From Arthrobacter sp. ISL-5 (lineage in GTDB: Bacteria > Actinomycetota > Actinomycetes > Actinomycetales > Micrococcaceae), in NCBI RefSeq assembly GCF_018613835.1, contig NZ_JAGGPM010000032.1, positions 62,001-126,000 of the forward strand: a stretch of 64,000 nt of DNA. Reading direction: 5' to 3'. The position numbers and the translations under genes are program-made. Under the pieces are notes generated by a model that saw nothing but the letters and a program-made list of their open reading frames with translations, searched no databases and had not been told where the DNA came from. This document shows positions 56,379 through 64,000 of this stretch, piece after piece; position 1 is the stretch's first letter, and every line of letters begins with the position of its first letter.

Positions 56379-58511
56379 ATGTCTGACGGCATGCCGGACC
56401 AGCCCCTGCAGCTTTCCTTGCTGCAGGGGTTTCCCGCCAGCACCAGGACCCTCACGGGGCCGCCGCTGGCGAGCGTCCGCCCCGTGGCCCGCGTGCTGAT
56501 CGAATCGTCCCTGCCGCACCTGGACCGGCCGTTCGATTACAGCGTGCCGGCGGATCTCCACGAAACAGCGCAGCCCGGCGTGCGGGTCAAAGTGAAGTTC
56601 AGCGGCCAGGAACTGAACGGCTACATCCTGGAGCGGGCCGAGGAGTCCGACGCCGGCCATGTCCTGGTGCCGCTGCACAAGGTTGTCTCGCCCGTCGCTG
56701 TCCTTACGCCCGAACTTCGGGAGCTCGCCAGCCGTGTTGCCGGCCGGTACGCGGGCACGGTCAGCGACGTGCTCCGCGTGGCCATACCGCCCAGGGTCGT
56801 GAAGGTGGAGAAGGAAATTGCTGCGGAGGATGCAGTGGCGCCAGCTGTGGCCGTTTCCCCTCCCGGCACCGAACCCGGTGCCGGATGGGCGGATTACCGG
56901 AACGGCGCCGCGTTTCTCCGTCACCTGAGTGCCGGCGGCTCACCCCGTGCTGTCCTGAGCGCCCTGCAGGGCTTCGGTCCGGGCGGCTGGCCCCGGCTCC
57001 TTGCCGGGGCGGTGGCGGCCGTTCGGCAGTCCGGCCGGGGCGCGGTGGTCGTGGTCCCTGACTACCGCGACCTGGACAGGGTACAGTCCGCCCTGGAGGA
57101 GGTCCTTCCCGCCGGGGACATCGCCCGGCTCACCGCAGACGACGGCCAGACGCCCAGGTACCGCAGCTACCTGCGGGTCCTCAACGGCACTGCCGGCGTG
57201 GCGGTCGGCACGCGCTCGGCAGCCTACGCGCCGGTCCGGAACCTCGGCCTCGTAGCGTGTTGGGACGACGGCGACGATCTCCACGTGGAGCAGCGCTCCC
57301 CGTACGCCCACTCCCGGGAAGTGCTCCTGCTCCGGGCGGAGCAGGAAGGCGCCGCATGCCTGCTGGCGGGGCACACCCGCAGCACGGAACTGCAGCGCCT
57401 CGTGGATGCAGGCTGGGCCATGCCCGTGGAGGCTGAGCGCACCGTGGTCCGCCGGACCGTTCCCCGCGTGCTCAACACCGCGGACAGCTTTGAAATGGAA
57501 CGCGACCCCCTAGCCAGGATGGCACGCCTGCCCGGCGCTGCGTGGCGCACGGCCAAGGAAGGCCTGGAACGCGGACCCGTGCTGGTCCAGGTTGCCCGCT
57601 CCGGGTACGCACCCTCGCTGGCCTGCGAGACGTGCCGTGAGGCCGCCCGCTGCCAGTCCTGCCAGGGGCCGTTGGCCGTTGCCGGTGCGTCCGGCAGTTC
57701 CGCCGTCCCGCAGTGCCGCTGGTGTTCGACGCCGGCGCCTGCCTGGCGCTGCAGCCACTGCAACGGCACCCGGCTGCGCCGTGGCGCCACGGGGGTCCTG
57801 CGCACGGCCGAAGAGCTGGGCAGGGCCTTCCCGGGCAAAGCCGTCGTCACTTCCTCCGGCGACCACGTCAAAGCCACCGTCGCGGACACCGGGGCGCTCA
57901 TCGTGGCCACCGTAGGGGCCGAGCCCGTCGCGGCCGGCGGCTACGCGGCCGCCCTGCTGCTCGATGGCGATTCGCTGCTGCGCCGCGAAAACCTGCGGGC
58001 AGGAGAGGATGCCGTGCGGCGGTGGTTCAATGCGGCCGCCCTCGTGCGCCCGGCCCAGGAAGGCGGCGTCGTGGTGATCACCGCCGACGACACCGCCGCT
58101 GTGGGAGCCCTGCTCCGCTGGGACCCTGCCGGATATGCGCAGCGCGAGCTGGCACTGCGCACCGAGCTGCAGCTTCCGCCGGCGGTACGGGTGGCCTCCG
58201 TGACCGGGGGACGCGCCGCCGTCGCTCATTTCACAGCGTCGGTCACGAAACTCCTCGCGGGGGAGGGCGTGGAGCTGCGCATCGCCGGTCCGGCGCCGCT
58301 GCTCCCTGCGCTGTCCTTGCCTGCGGCCGCACCGGGGCAGGCCGCCGGCACCGCAGCGGCGAGGGCCGAGGACGTCCGCACCCTCTTGTTCATTCCGTAC
58401 GGCCAGGCCGGCGCCGTGACCAGGCTCCTCAGGGCCGCGAAGGCGGCCAGTGCGGCGAAACGCACCGAAGACCCCGTGCAGCTGCGGCTGGACGGCGTGG
58501 ACGTCCTCTAG
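56379..58511 (+). CDS. priA: Primosomal protein N' (PriA) without helicase ATPase motifs
   Basis: Replication restart protein, 710 residues. The N-terminal 3'-DNA-binding domain (RVLIESSLPHLDRPFDYSVP) and the zinc-binding cysteines (CETCREAARCQSC, CRWCSTPAPAWRCSHC) are kept. The region that should hold Walker A reads LSALQGFGPGGWPRLL with no GKT, and the DEEH box is degenerate (CWDDGDD). This matches the helicase-dead PriA of other actinobacteria. GGAGGT precedes the ATG. It ends the run and converges on the glycosyltransferase gene. Confidence 0.93.
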   Translation: MSDGMPDQPLQLSLLQGFPASTRTLTGPPLASVRPVARVLIESSLPHLDRPFDYSVPADLHETAQPGVRVKVKFSGQELNGYILERAEESDAGHVLVPLHKVVSPVAVLTPELRELASRVAGRYAGTVSDVLRVAIPPRVVKVEKEIAAEDAVAPAVAVSPPGTEPGAGWADYRNGAAFLRHLSAGGSPRAVLSALQGFGPGGWPRLLAGAVAAVRQSGRGAVVVVPDYRDLDRVQSALEEVLPAGDIARLTADDGQTPRYRSYLRVLNGTAGVAVGTRSAAYAPVRNLGLVACWDDGDDLHVEQRSPYAHSREVLLLRAEQEGAACLLAGHTRSTELQRLVDAGWAMPVEAERTVVRRTVPRVLNTADSFEMERDPLARMARLPGAAWRTAKEGLERGPVLVQVARSGYAPSLACETCREAARCQSCQGPLAVAGASGSSAVPQCRWCSTPAPAWRCSHCNGTRLRRGATGVLRTAEELGRAFPGKAVVTSSGDHVKATVADTGALIVATVGAEPVAAGGYAAALLLDGDSLLRRENLRAGEDAVRRWFNAAALVRPAQEGGVVVITADDTAAVGALLRWDPAGYAQRELALRTELQLPPAVRVASVTGGRAAVAHFTASVTKLLAGEGVELRIAGPAPLLPALSLPAAAPGQAAGTAAARAEDVRTLLFIPYGQAGAVTRLLRAAKAASAAKRTEDPVQLRLDGVDVL

Positions 58512-58517
58512 GCAGCC

Positions 58518-59594
58518 CTAGCCGGCGCGGAGTGCCACGACTTCCGCCGCGACGTCAACCAGCTGCCGGGCGGACTCGTCCCAGCTGAATTCGTTGGCGC
58601 GTTCCACCGAGCGCCGGGACACTTCCTGCCAGTGCCGGTCGTCGCCGAGGCTGCGGACGGCCGCGGCAAAGGCGTCCGGCGACTCCGGGTCCACGTACGT
58701 GGCGACGTCGGCGCCCACCTCACGGAAAATCGGAATGTCGCTGGCGATGACCGGAGTGCCCAGCGCCATGGCCTCCACGAGGGGAAGACCGTAGCCCTCG
58801 GCCTTCGACAGGCTGACCAGAGCCGTGGTGCGCTTGAGCAGCACGGTGTATTCGTCGTCGGTAACGCCGTTATGGAAGACGACGTTCGCGCCGTCGGGAA
58901 TCAGGGCCTCGAGTTCGGCGCGGCGGTGCGGCGTGATCCGGCTGAGCAGGTGCAGCGTGTAGCCGGGCAGCTCCGCCATCCCGGCGAGCATGGTCTCCAC
59001 GTTCTTGTACGGCATGAACGAACCCATATAGAGCAGGGTTTTGTCGGCACCCACAGCGGGGTCGCGCGGGAGCTGCGCGGGCTGCGGGGCGTTGCTGACG
59101 ATGCGGACAGGGCGGTTGGTCAGCCGGTACTTGGCCATAAGGGCCTCCGTGGTCCGGCTGATGGTGGCCACGACGTCCGCGCGGTTGAGCAGGAGCCGCT
59201 GGGGCCAGAACGCCTTGTGGTAGAGCCGCCACAGGATGCGGACCGGCGCCGGCAGGAACCCGGGCGGCTCCGGGTGCTCGTAGTAAATCAGGTCGTGCAG
59301 CGTCAGCACGAGGCCGTACTTCCGCCCCCACGTGCCCATGGTCTGCATGGGGCACACCACCACGTCGGCGCCAAGTTCATTGACTTTCCGGGCCACGAAC
59401 AGCTCCTCGGGGGAGAGCGGACTGTTGATCAGCGTGTAGGGCACATCCGGCAGGAGGGCCAGCTGCCGGGGGTCGCTGATGAGCATGGAGACGTCGGCGA
59501 TTTTCGACGCCGCGGCGATGAGGCTCGCGCCGTAGCGGCTGATGCCGTCATGGTGGTCGGTCCGGGTGAAACGGGCGTCGATGACAATTTTCAC
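58518..59594 (-). CDS. GT4-family glycosyltransferase
   Basis: A 358-residue GT-B fold enzyme. The C-terminal nucleotide-sugar site has KAEGYGLPLVEAMALGTPVIAS with the EX7E-type glutamates, and YMGSFMPYKNVETML. The N-terminus (IDARFTRTDHHDGISRYG) resembles mannosyltransferases. Acceptor unknown. The ATG overlaps the stop of the hydrolase gene by four bases, so the two act from one transcript. Confidence 0.9.
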   Translation of the reverse strand: MKIVIDARFTRTDHHDGISRYGASLIAAASKIADVSMLISDPRQLALLPDVPYTLINSPLSPEELFVARKVNELGADVVVCPMQTMGTWGRKYGLVLTLHDLIYYEHPEPPGFLPAPVRILWRLYHKAFWPQRLLLNRADVVATISRTTEALMAKYRLTNRPVRIVSNAPQPAQLPRDPAVGADKTLLYMGSFMPYKNVETMLAGMAELPGYTLHLLSRITPHRRAELEALIPDGANVVFHNGVTDDEYTVLLKRTTALVSLSKAEGYGLPLVEAMALGTPVIASDIPIFREVGADVATYVDPESPDAFAAAVRSLGDDRHWQEVSRRSVERANEFSWDESARQLVDVAAEVVALRAG

Positions 59595-60520
59595 GCGGGG
59601 TGGTCCTTCAGGAAGCGTCGGATGAAAGCGGCGGCCGGCTCCGGTGTTTCGTAGTGGATCAGATGCCCGACGCCGGGAATCACGTCCAGCTCGCCGTCCG
59701 GGAGCCGGGCGGCGAGCTTGTGCTGGTCCTTCAGCAGGGCGATTTCATCCTTTTCCCCGGCGATCAGCAGGACCGGCAGGGTGAGTTCCTCCGCCACCTC
59801 GGCCACGTTGCTGCTGACTGATGCCGTGAAGGATTCCAGCAGGCTCTCGCGGTTGGCGAACGCGCTGAAATAGGCATGGTGCTGCCCGTGGATGAAGTTC
59901 AGGAGCCCCTTGTCCTTTGTTTTGGCCATGGCGATGCTCATGACCCTGACAATGAGCCGGCTGCGCAGCAGGAGCAGGCCCAGTCCCCGGGGGAGCCGGG
60001 CCGAGAGCCGGTAGTACAGCACGGCGAGCCGGGTCATGGCGCCCTTGGGACCTTCCAGGGCGGGCGCTGCAATCGGGTTTATCAGGATCAGCGGCCGGAC
60101 AGCCCGCGGGTGGCGGGCGGCGAAGTGGGCCGCCACGATGGAGCCGAAGGAGTGTCCCAGCAGCACGGTGTCCGGACCAAGGTCCAGGGCGTCCATGAAG
60201 TCGTTGATGAACTGGCCGTAGCGGGGGACGCTGTGGCCGTCGTCGGCAAAGGCCTCGGAGCTGCCGAATCCGGGAAGGTCGGGCATGATCAGCCGCATTT
60301 CGGGCAGCTGGTCGGCGACGCGCAACAGGCCATGGTGATCGCCGCGGAAGCCGTGGATGACCAGGATGGTGCGCGTTTCCGGCGTCGTCCGCACGGGTTC
60401 GTAGGTCCAGTACGCCACAGTGGTGCCCCGGAGGTCGACGTCGGAGGCCCTGGTCCTGGCTGCAAGGTCGCGGCTGAAAAAGGACGGCGTTGTGGACGGC
60501 TCGGAGTCTGCTGTTTGCAT
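59591..60520 (-). CDS. Alpha/beta-hydrolase fold protein
   Basis: A 309-residue hydrolase with the nucleophile elbow GHSFGS, oxyanion segment HGFRGD, an Asp in AGEKDE and the catalytic His in GVGHLIHYE. Substrate unknown. It precedes and overlaps the glycosyltransferase gene and follows the aldo-keto reductase gene by 12 bases, forming a three-gene leftward unit. Confidence 0.88.
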   Translation of the reverse strand: MQTADSEPSTTPSFFSRDLAARTRASDVDLRGTTVAYWTYEPVRTTPETRTILVIHGFRGDHHGLLRVADQLPEMRLIMPDLPGFGSSEAFADDGHSVPRYGQFINDFMDALDLGPDTVLLGHSFGSIVAAHFAARHPRAVRPLILINPIAAPALEGPKGAMTRLAVLYYRLSARLPRGLGLLLLRSRLIVRVMSIAMAKTKDKGLLNFIHGQHHAYFSAFANRESLLESFTASVSSNVAEVAEELTLPVLLIAGEKDEIALLKDQHKLAARLPDGELDVIPGVGHLIHYETPEPAAAFIRRFLKDHPA

Positions 60521-60532
60521 GCTGTGTGGATC

Positions 60533-61402
60533 CTAGTTGACGTTGTCGGGGTGGGAGCCGGTGCGGTAGCCGCGGTCCAGGCCGGCGATGTCCGCCATGT
60601 CCAGTTCGGAGAGCTCGAAGCGGAAGATATCGAGGTTCTCCCGGATCCTGTCCGCGGAGCTGGCCTTGGGAATGGCGATGTTGCCCAGCTGCACCTGCCA
60701 CCGCAGAATGACCTGGGCGGCCGTCACTTCATGCTCGGCGGCGAGCGCCTGGATGACAGGATCCTCCAGGACCTGTCCGCGGCCCAGCGGGCTCCAGGCC
60801 TCCGTGAGGATTCCCAGCCCGCGGTGCTTTTCCCGGAGCTCGGCCTGCTGCAGCCAGGGATGAAGCTCGATCTGGTTGACCGCAGGTATCACCTCGGCGG
60901 TCTCCAGCAGCTGGTCCAGGTGCTGCGGCTGGAAGTTTGATACGCCGATCGCCCGCACTTTTCCTTCGCGGTACAGCGTCTCTAGGGCGCGGTATGTCTC
61001 CCCGAACAGTCCGCGCCTGGCGCACGGCCAGTGGATCATGTACATGTCCACGTACTCGAGTCCAAGGTTGACCATGGACGTATCGAAGGCGCGGAGTGTG
61101 GCGTCGTAGCCGTGGTCGTCGTTCCAGACCTTCGTGGTGATGAAGAGGTCTTCCCGCGAGGTGGGCGGTGCGGCCTCGCCCGAACCGCCGCGGGCAGCCT
61201 CCACCCCGTACAGCGAACCGATTCCGCGGGCCACGCCGGATTCGTTGCCGTACATGGCAGCCGTGTCGAAGTGCCGGTATCCCGCTTCCAGGGCCGTGGC
61301 CACCAACCTGGCAGCGTCCTCAGGTGGAACCTTGTAGAGCCCGAATCCCAACTGGTCGATCAGCACGCCGTTGTTCAGGCTGAGCCGGGGTGAGGTAGTC
61401 AT
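60533..61402 (-). CDS. Aldo/keto reductase
   Basis: NADPH-dependent reductase of 289 residues with the full catalytic set: Asp and Tyr in FDTAAMYGNE, Lys in FITTKVWND and His in MYMIHWPCA; the NADPH site includes IPKASSADRIRENL. It belongs to the 2,5-diketo-gluconate reductase-like group. A Gly/Pro insert (ARGGSGEAAPPTS) precedes the Lys strand. First gene of the leftward unit. Confidence 0.93.
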   Translation of the reverse strand: MTTSPRLSLNNGVLIDQLGFGLYKVPPEDAARLVATALEAGYRHFDTAAMYGNESGVARGIGSLYGVEAARGGSGEAAPPTSREDLFITTKVWNDDHGYDATLRAFDTSMVNLGLEYVDMYMIHWPCARRGLFGETYRALETLYREGKVRAIGVSNFQPQHLDQLLETAEVIPAVNQIELHPWLQQAELREKHRGLGILTEAWSPLGRGQVLEDPVIQALAAEHEVTAAQVILRWQVQLGNIAIPKASSADRIRENLDIFRFELSELDMADIAGLDRGYRTGSHPDNVN

Positions 61403-61530
61403 GGTTATGACTCTACCGATATGGCGCAGGGACGCGTGGAACCCCCATCATCACAGCCGGACGCGTTGCTGCGTTGCTGGGGACATTTCCCCTATTGGCG
61501 CAAACAGAGGACGACGGCGTGGAGGAGAAG

Positions 61531-62028
61531 TCAGGGTGTGCTCAACCTCAGCGTGACGGGGGACGCGGTCTGGGGTCCGCCGCATCCCACCGTTCTTCCG
61601 ACCCGTTGCCAGTCCAGCGGCACCTTTTTCTCGGCGAGAGTCTTGCCGGCGGCGTCGAGAGCCCGAACGGTGACTGACCCGGGGGAGTCGATCTCGAACC
61701 CGAACCGCCACGTGTCCGGGCCAACCTTCTCGACCATGATGCGACGCACGGTGGGACCACCACCCGGCGGTAAACCGAGACCGTTGGCCCCGGTTGGAGT
61801 CGCGGTCGCGGATGGAAGTACGGTCTGCGGTGCAGGGCGCTCCGTCGCCCGGGAACATGCCTCCGGGGTGCACAGCTGCACCCAAGACACGTTGGGGGTG
61901 TCTCCATCCACGGCCACAGTGACGAAGTTGATCCACGCGATGGCCGGGCAAACCGTTGCGCAGCCCGTAACCGGCACCAGCGCCGGCAGCAAGACTGTGA
62001 GCCATGCAAGGGACCGCAGGAGCTTCAT
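61531..62028 (-). CDS. Hypothetical lipoprotein
   Basis: A 165-residue protein with a lipoprotein signal peptide (MKLLRSLAWLTVLLPALVPVTGC, lipobox VTGC), a Pro/Thr-rich linker and a beta-rich domain (RFGFEIDSPGSVTVRALDAAGKTLAEKK). No family is recognised. The ATG at 62028 places the signal peptide at the N-terminus. The 128-base gap to the aldo-keto reductase gene shows nothing notable. Confidence 0.7.
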   Translation of the reverse strand: MKLLRSLAWLTVLLPALVPVTGCATVCPAIAWINFVTVAVDGDTPNVSWVQLCTPEACSRATERPAPQTVLPSATATPTGANGLGLPPGGGPTVRRIMVEKVGPDTWRFGFEIDSPGSVTVRALDAAGKTLAEKKVPLDWQRVGRTVGCGGPQTASPVTLRLSTP

Positions 62029-62087
62029 GCGGCCAGCATAAGTCCGGGCCACTTTGAGAAGCTATGTCCACGCAGGCGCGGGACCGT

Positions 62088-63050
62088 TCAGCTTGCTGTG
62101 TCGAAACTGACCAGGCGCCTGGCCGACGCCTCGTCCAGGATCAGATCCGTGGCGAGGCCCGCCGTCAGAGCGCCCCGGAGGCCGTTGATTTTGGACGCGC
62201 CGGAGACCACGCAGATCCTTCGGCGCACCTGGCGAAGCTGGTCCAGGGACGGGCCGGTGGACCGTTCGTTCAGCGTGATGCCGTCCGAGGAACCGTCGCC
62301 GCGGAAAAACACCGTGGCCACGTCGCCCACGACGTCGGAGCTCGCGAGAATGTTCAGATCGTCCTCGTCGAGGTAGCCGCCCGCGTAAACGTGGCTGGGA
62401 TAGTCGGCGTCCACGGAGCCGACACCGAAGATGGCGATGCTCATCCGCGACTGCAGGTCGAGGATGCGTTGAACACTCCGCTCATTCCACATCGCCGTCT
62501 TCGTCGCTGCATGATCGAAGAAGGCAGGAACCGGGAACTGTTCCACCCGGGCTCCGTAGGCGCTGCCGAAGCGGCGCATGATGTCGCTCGCGTACGTGAT
62601 GCCCGTGGTTTGCATGTTGCCCGCCCCGTTCAGCTGCACGATCACGCTGTCGTGCGTGATCTTGCGGGTCAGGTGCCGGCTGACGGCGCTGAGCGTGGAA
62701 CCCCAGGCCACGCCGATGATGGCGTTGGAGTCCACCAGCGGACCGATGGTGCGCGCGGCCTGCATGGCCACGCGGTCCAGTGTTTCGGCCTCGTTCAGGG
62801 TGTCCAGGACGGGCACGACGTGCACATCCACCTTGTACTGCGTCCGGATTATCCGCTCGAGTTCCGGGCCGGTGTCCAGCGGACTGCGGATCTGGATCTG
62901 GACCAGGCCCGTTTCGCGGGCGGTCGACAGCAGCCGCGAAACCGTGGACCGGGACGTCCGGAGCTCCCGCGCAATCGCGTCCATCTTAAGGTCCTGGAGG
63001 TAATACAACTGGGCGGCCCGGAGGGCTTCGGAATGTCGTGGACGCGGCAT
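62088..63050 (-). CDS. SorC/DeoR-type sugar-binding transcriptional regulator
   Basis: A 320-residue regulator with an N-terminal helix-turn-helix (MDAIARELRTSRSTVSRLLSTARETG) and a SorC sugar-phosphate-binding domain (IGVAWGSTLSAVSRHL, SIAIFGVGSVDADYPS). Such proteins answer to phosphorylated sugars or polyols. The ATG at 63050 follows GGAAAGAGC. It is divergent from the dehydrogenase gene at 63188, which it probably controls together with itself. Confidence 0.9.
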   Translation of the reverse strand: MPRPRHSEALRAAQLYYLQDLKMDAIARELRTSRSTVSRLLSTARETGLVQIQIRSPLDTGPELERIIRTQYKVDVHVVPVLDTLNEAETLDRVAMQAARTIGPLVDSNAIIGVAWGSTLSAVSRHLTRKITHDSVIVQLNGAGNMQTTGITYASDIMRRFGSAYGARVEQFPVPAFFDHAATKTAMWNERSVQRILDLQSRMSIAIFGVGSVDADYPSHVYAGGYLDEDDLNILASSDVVGDVATVFFRGDGSSDGITLNERSTGPSLDQLRQVRRRICVVSGASKINGLRGALTAGLATDLILDEASARRLVSFDTAS

Positions 63051-63063
63051 GCTCTTTCCGTTC

Positions 63064-63077
63064 TGCACGTTTGTGCA
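63064..63077. promoter_or_regulatory. Candidate operator, TGCAC-GTTT-GTGCA
   Basis: Perfect 5-base inverted repeat, 14 bases upstream of the regulator start and just upstream of the -35 box of the divergent gene. It fits a site for the SorC regulator. Confidence 0.5.
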
Positions 63078-63083
63078 TAGTGC

Positions 63084-63113
63084 TTGACTACATTTTCCAT
63101 TGCTTCGAACAAT
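63084..63113 (+). promoter_or_regulatory. Promoter of the glpD-like gene with overlapping inverted repeat
   Basis: TTGACT (63084-63089), 18 bases, AACAAT (63108-63113). The -10 element overlaps a quasi-palindrome ATTG-CTTCGAA-CAAT (63099-63113), a possible repressor site. Confidence 0.55.
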
Positions 63114-63187
63114 AGTGGTGAATGGCGGCGCGTCCCATGGCGCGCCGCCTGAAATAAAGCCCACGAACCAAACCCAAAGGAGCAGTT

Positions 63188-64000
63188 TTGGGACTCAAGG
63201 ATCCATCCGGCCATCCGTTCAATTCCGGCGCGCGGGGCACGGCCGAGCGCGCCTCAGTGGCCAGCCTGCGGCAGCGGCCCAACGCCCGCGTCCTCGTCAT
63301 CGGAGGCGGCATCAACGGCGTCGCCACGTTCCGCGACCTCGCCCTGCAGGGCGTGGACGTGGCACTGGTGGAGCGCGGGGACTACTGCCAGGGCGCCAGC
63401 GGCGCATCCTCTCACATGATCCACGGAGGCATCCGCTACCTCGAAAACGGAGAGTTCCGCCTGGTCCGGGAATCCGTCGTGGAGCGCAACCGGCTCCTGC
63501 GGATCGCGCCGCACTATGTGAAACCCCTGCAGACCACCATTCCGATCTTCAGCACCTTCTCCGGCATCCTTGCGGCACCGCTGCGGTTCCTGACACACAA
63601 GCAGCACGGCAAGCCCAAGGAGCGCGGGGCCTTCCTGATCAAGCTGGGACTCAGCCTCTACGATTCCTTTTCCCGTGACGGCGGAAACGTCCCGCGCCAC
63701 CAGTTCCGTGGACGGAAGCGGGCGCTGGCCGAGTTGCCGATGCTGCACCCCGCTATCAAGTACGCGGCCACCTACTTCGACGCCTCCGTTCATAACCCCG
63801 AGCGCCTCACCCTCGACGTCCTCCGGGACGGCGAGAAAGCCGGCGGGAAAGCCGGCGCCTGGAAGGCCGGGAGCACCGCCCGCGCCAGCAACTATCTTTC
63901 GCTGGCCTCCATCAAAGCAAACGGAGCCGGTTCCAGCACGGTGGAACTCCGCGATGAACTGACCGGCGAGGTCTTTGACTTCACCGCGGATGTCATCGTC
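63188..64000 (+). CDS. glpD: Glycerol-3-phosphate dehydrogenase-like FAD enzyme (3' end outside window)
   Basis: The frame is open from TTG at 63188 to the window end (271 codons) and continues beyond. AAAGGAG lies 5 bases before the TTG. Near residue 38 is the FAD loop VIGGGINGVATFRDLALQG, followed by LVERGDYCQGASGASSHMIHGGIRYLENGEFRLVRE, the GlpD/GlpA signature. It oxidises glycerol 3-phosphate or a related polyol phosphate at the membrane. A SorC regulator next door leaves open an erythritol-4-phosphate dehydrogenase (EryB-like) role. A Gly/Lys/Ala insert (EKAGGKAGAWKAGS) is seen near residue 216. Confidence 0.85.
   Translation, partial: MGLKDPSGHPFNSGARGTAERASVASLRQRPNARVLVIGGGINGVATFRDLALQGVDVALVERGDYCQGASGASSHMIHGGIRYLENGEFRLVRESVVERNRLLRIAPHYVKPLQTTIPIFSTFSGILAAPLRFLTHKQHGKPKERGAFLIKLGLSLYDSFSRDGGNVPRHQFRGRKRALAELPMLHPAIKYAATYFDASVHNPERLTLDVLRDGEKAGGKAGAWKAGSTARASNYLSLASIKANGAGSSTVELRDELTGEVFDFTADVIV

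Noticed and set aside
58518..61402. Glycosyltransferase-hydrolase-reductase trio as a biosynthetic cluster
   Set aside because: The overlap shows cotranscription, but no acceptor, export or polymer genes are nearby, so no pathway can be supported.

Overview
The window is a 64 kb piece of a high-GC actinobacterial chromosome. Gene order (ruvB-yajC-secD-secF-rsh; alaS-ruvX-mltG-aroE-aroC-aroK-aroB-efp-nusB; pyrR-pyrB-pyrC-carA-carB-pyrF-mihF-gmk-rpoZ-coaBC-metK-priA), the mIHF and acVLRF1-type genes, frequent GTG/TTG starts and a PriA without an ATPase motif all point to Micrococcaceae, most likely Arthrobacter or Pseudarthrobacter. The genus is inferred from gene content and order, not from a search.

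Layout. 1-15.1 kb is housekeeping: the end of ruvB, the accessory Sec genes, the (p)ppGpp synthetase/hydrolase, a DUF349 protein, a membrane-anchored cyclophilin, hisS, an APC permease and aspS, followed by a GNAT acetyltransferase to 16.0 kb. 16.0-27.4 kb is an accessory catabolic island. 27.4-43.2 kb returns to core genes: acVLRF1, rarA, rpsD, alaS, ruvX, mltG, the aro cluster, efp, nusB and prsW. 43.4-58.5 kb is a nearly continuous co-directional run: the pyrimidine operon under a recognisable PyrR-binding leader, followed by mihF, gmk, rpoZ, coaBC, metK and priA. 58.5-64 kb holds a glycosyltransferase/hydrolase pair, an aldo-keto reductase, a lipoprotein, and a divergent SorC-type regulator next to a glycerol-3-phosphate-dehydrogenase-like gene that runs off the end of the window.

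The island is the most interesting part. It encodes an MHS-family transporter, a Dabb-domain protein, two 3-ketosteroid-dehydrogenase-like flavoproteins, a short-chain dehydrogenase, two closely paralogous IclR regulators, and a complete class I P450 set (P450, FAD ferredoxin reductase, putidaredoxin-type ferredoxin). The P450 gene carries one in-frame TAG between its ExxR motif and its haem-binding loop. Three intergenic sites share a quasi-palindrome, about ATT.CCG-N5-CGG.AAT, and look like an IclR operator family. Near-identical 62-base palindromic repeats lie at both edges (two left, one right). The likely role is uptake and oxidation of an alicyclic, terpenoid or steroid-like compound; the substrate cannot be read from the sequence.

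No tRNA, rRNA, CRISPR array, transposase or integrase was recognised.
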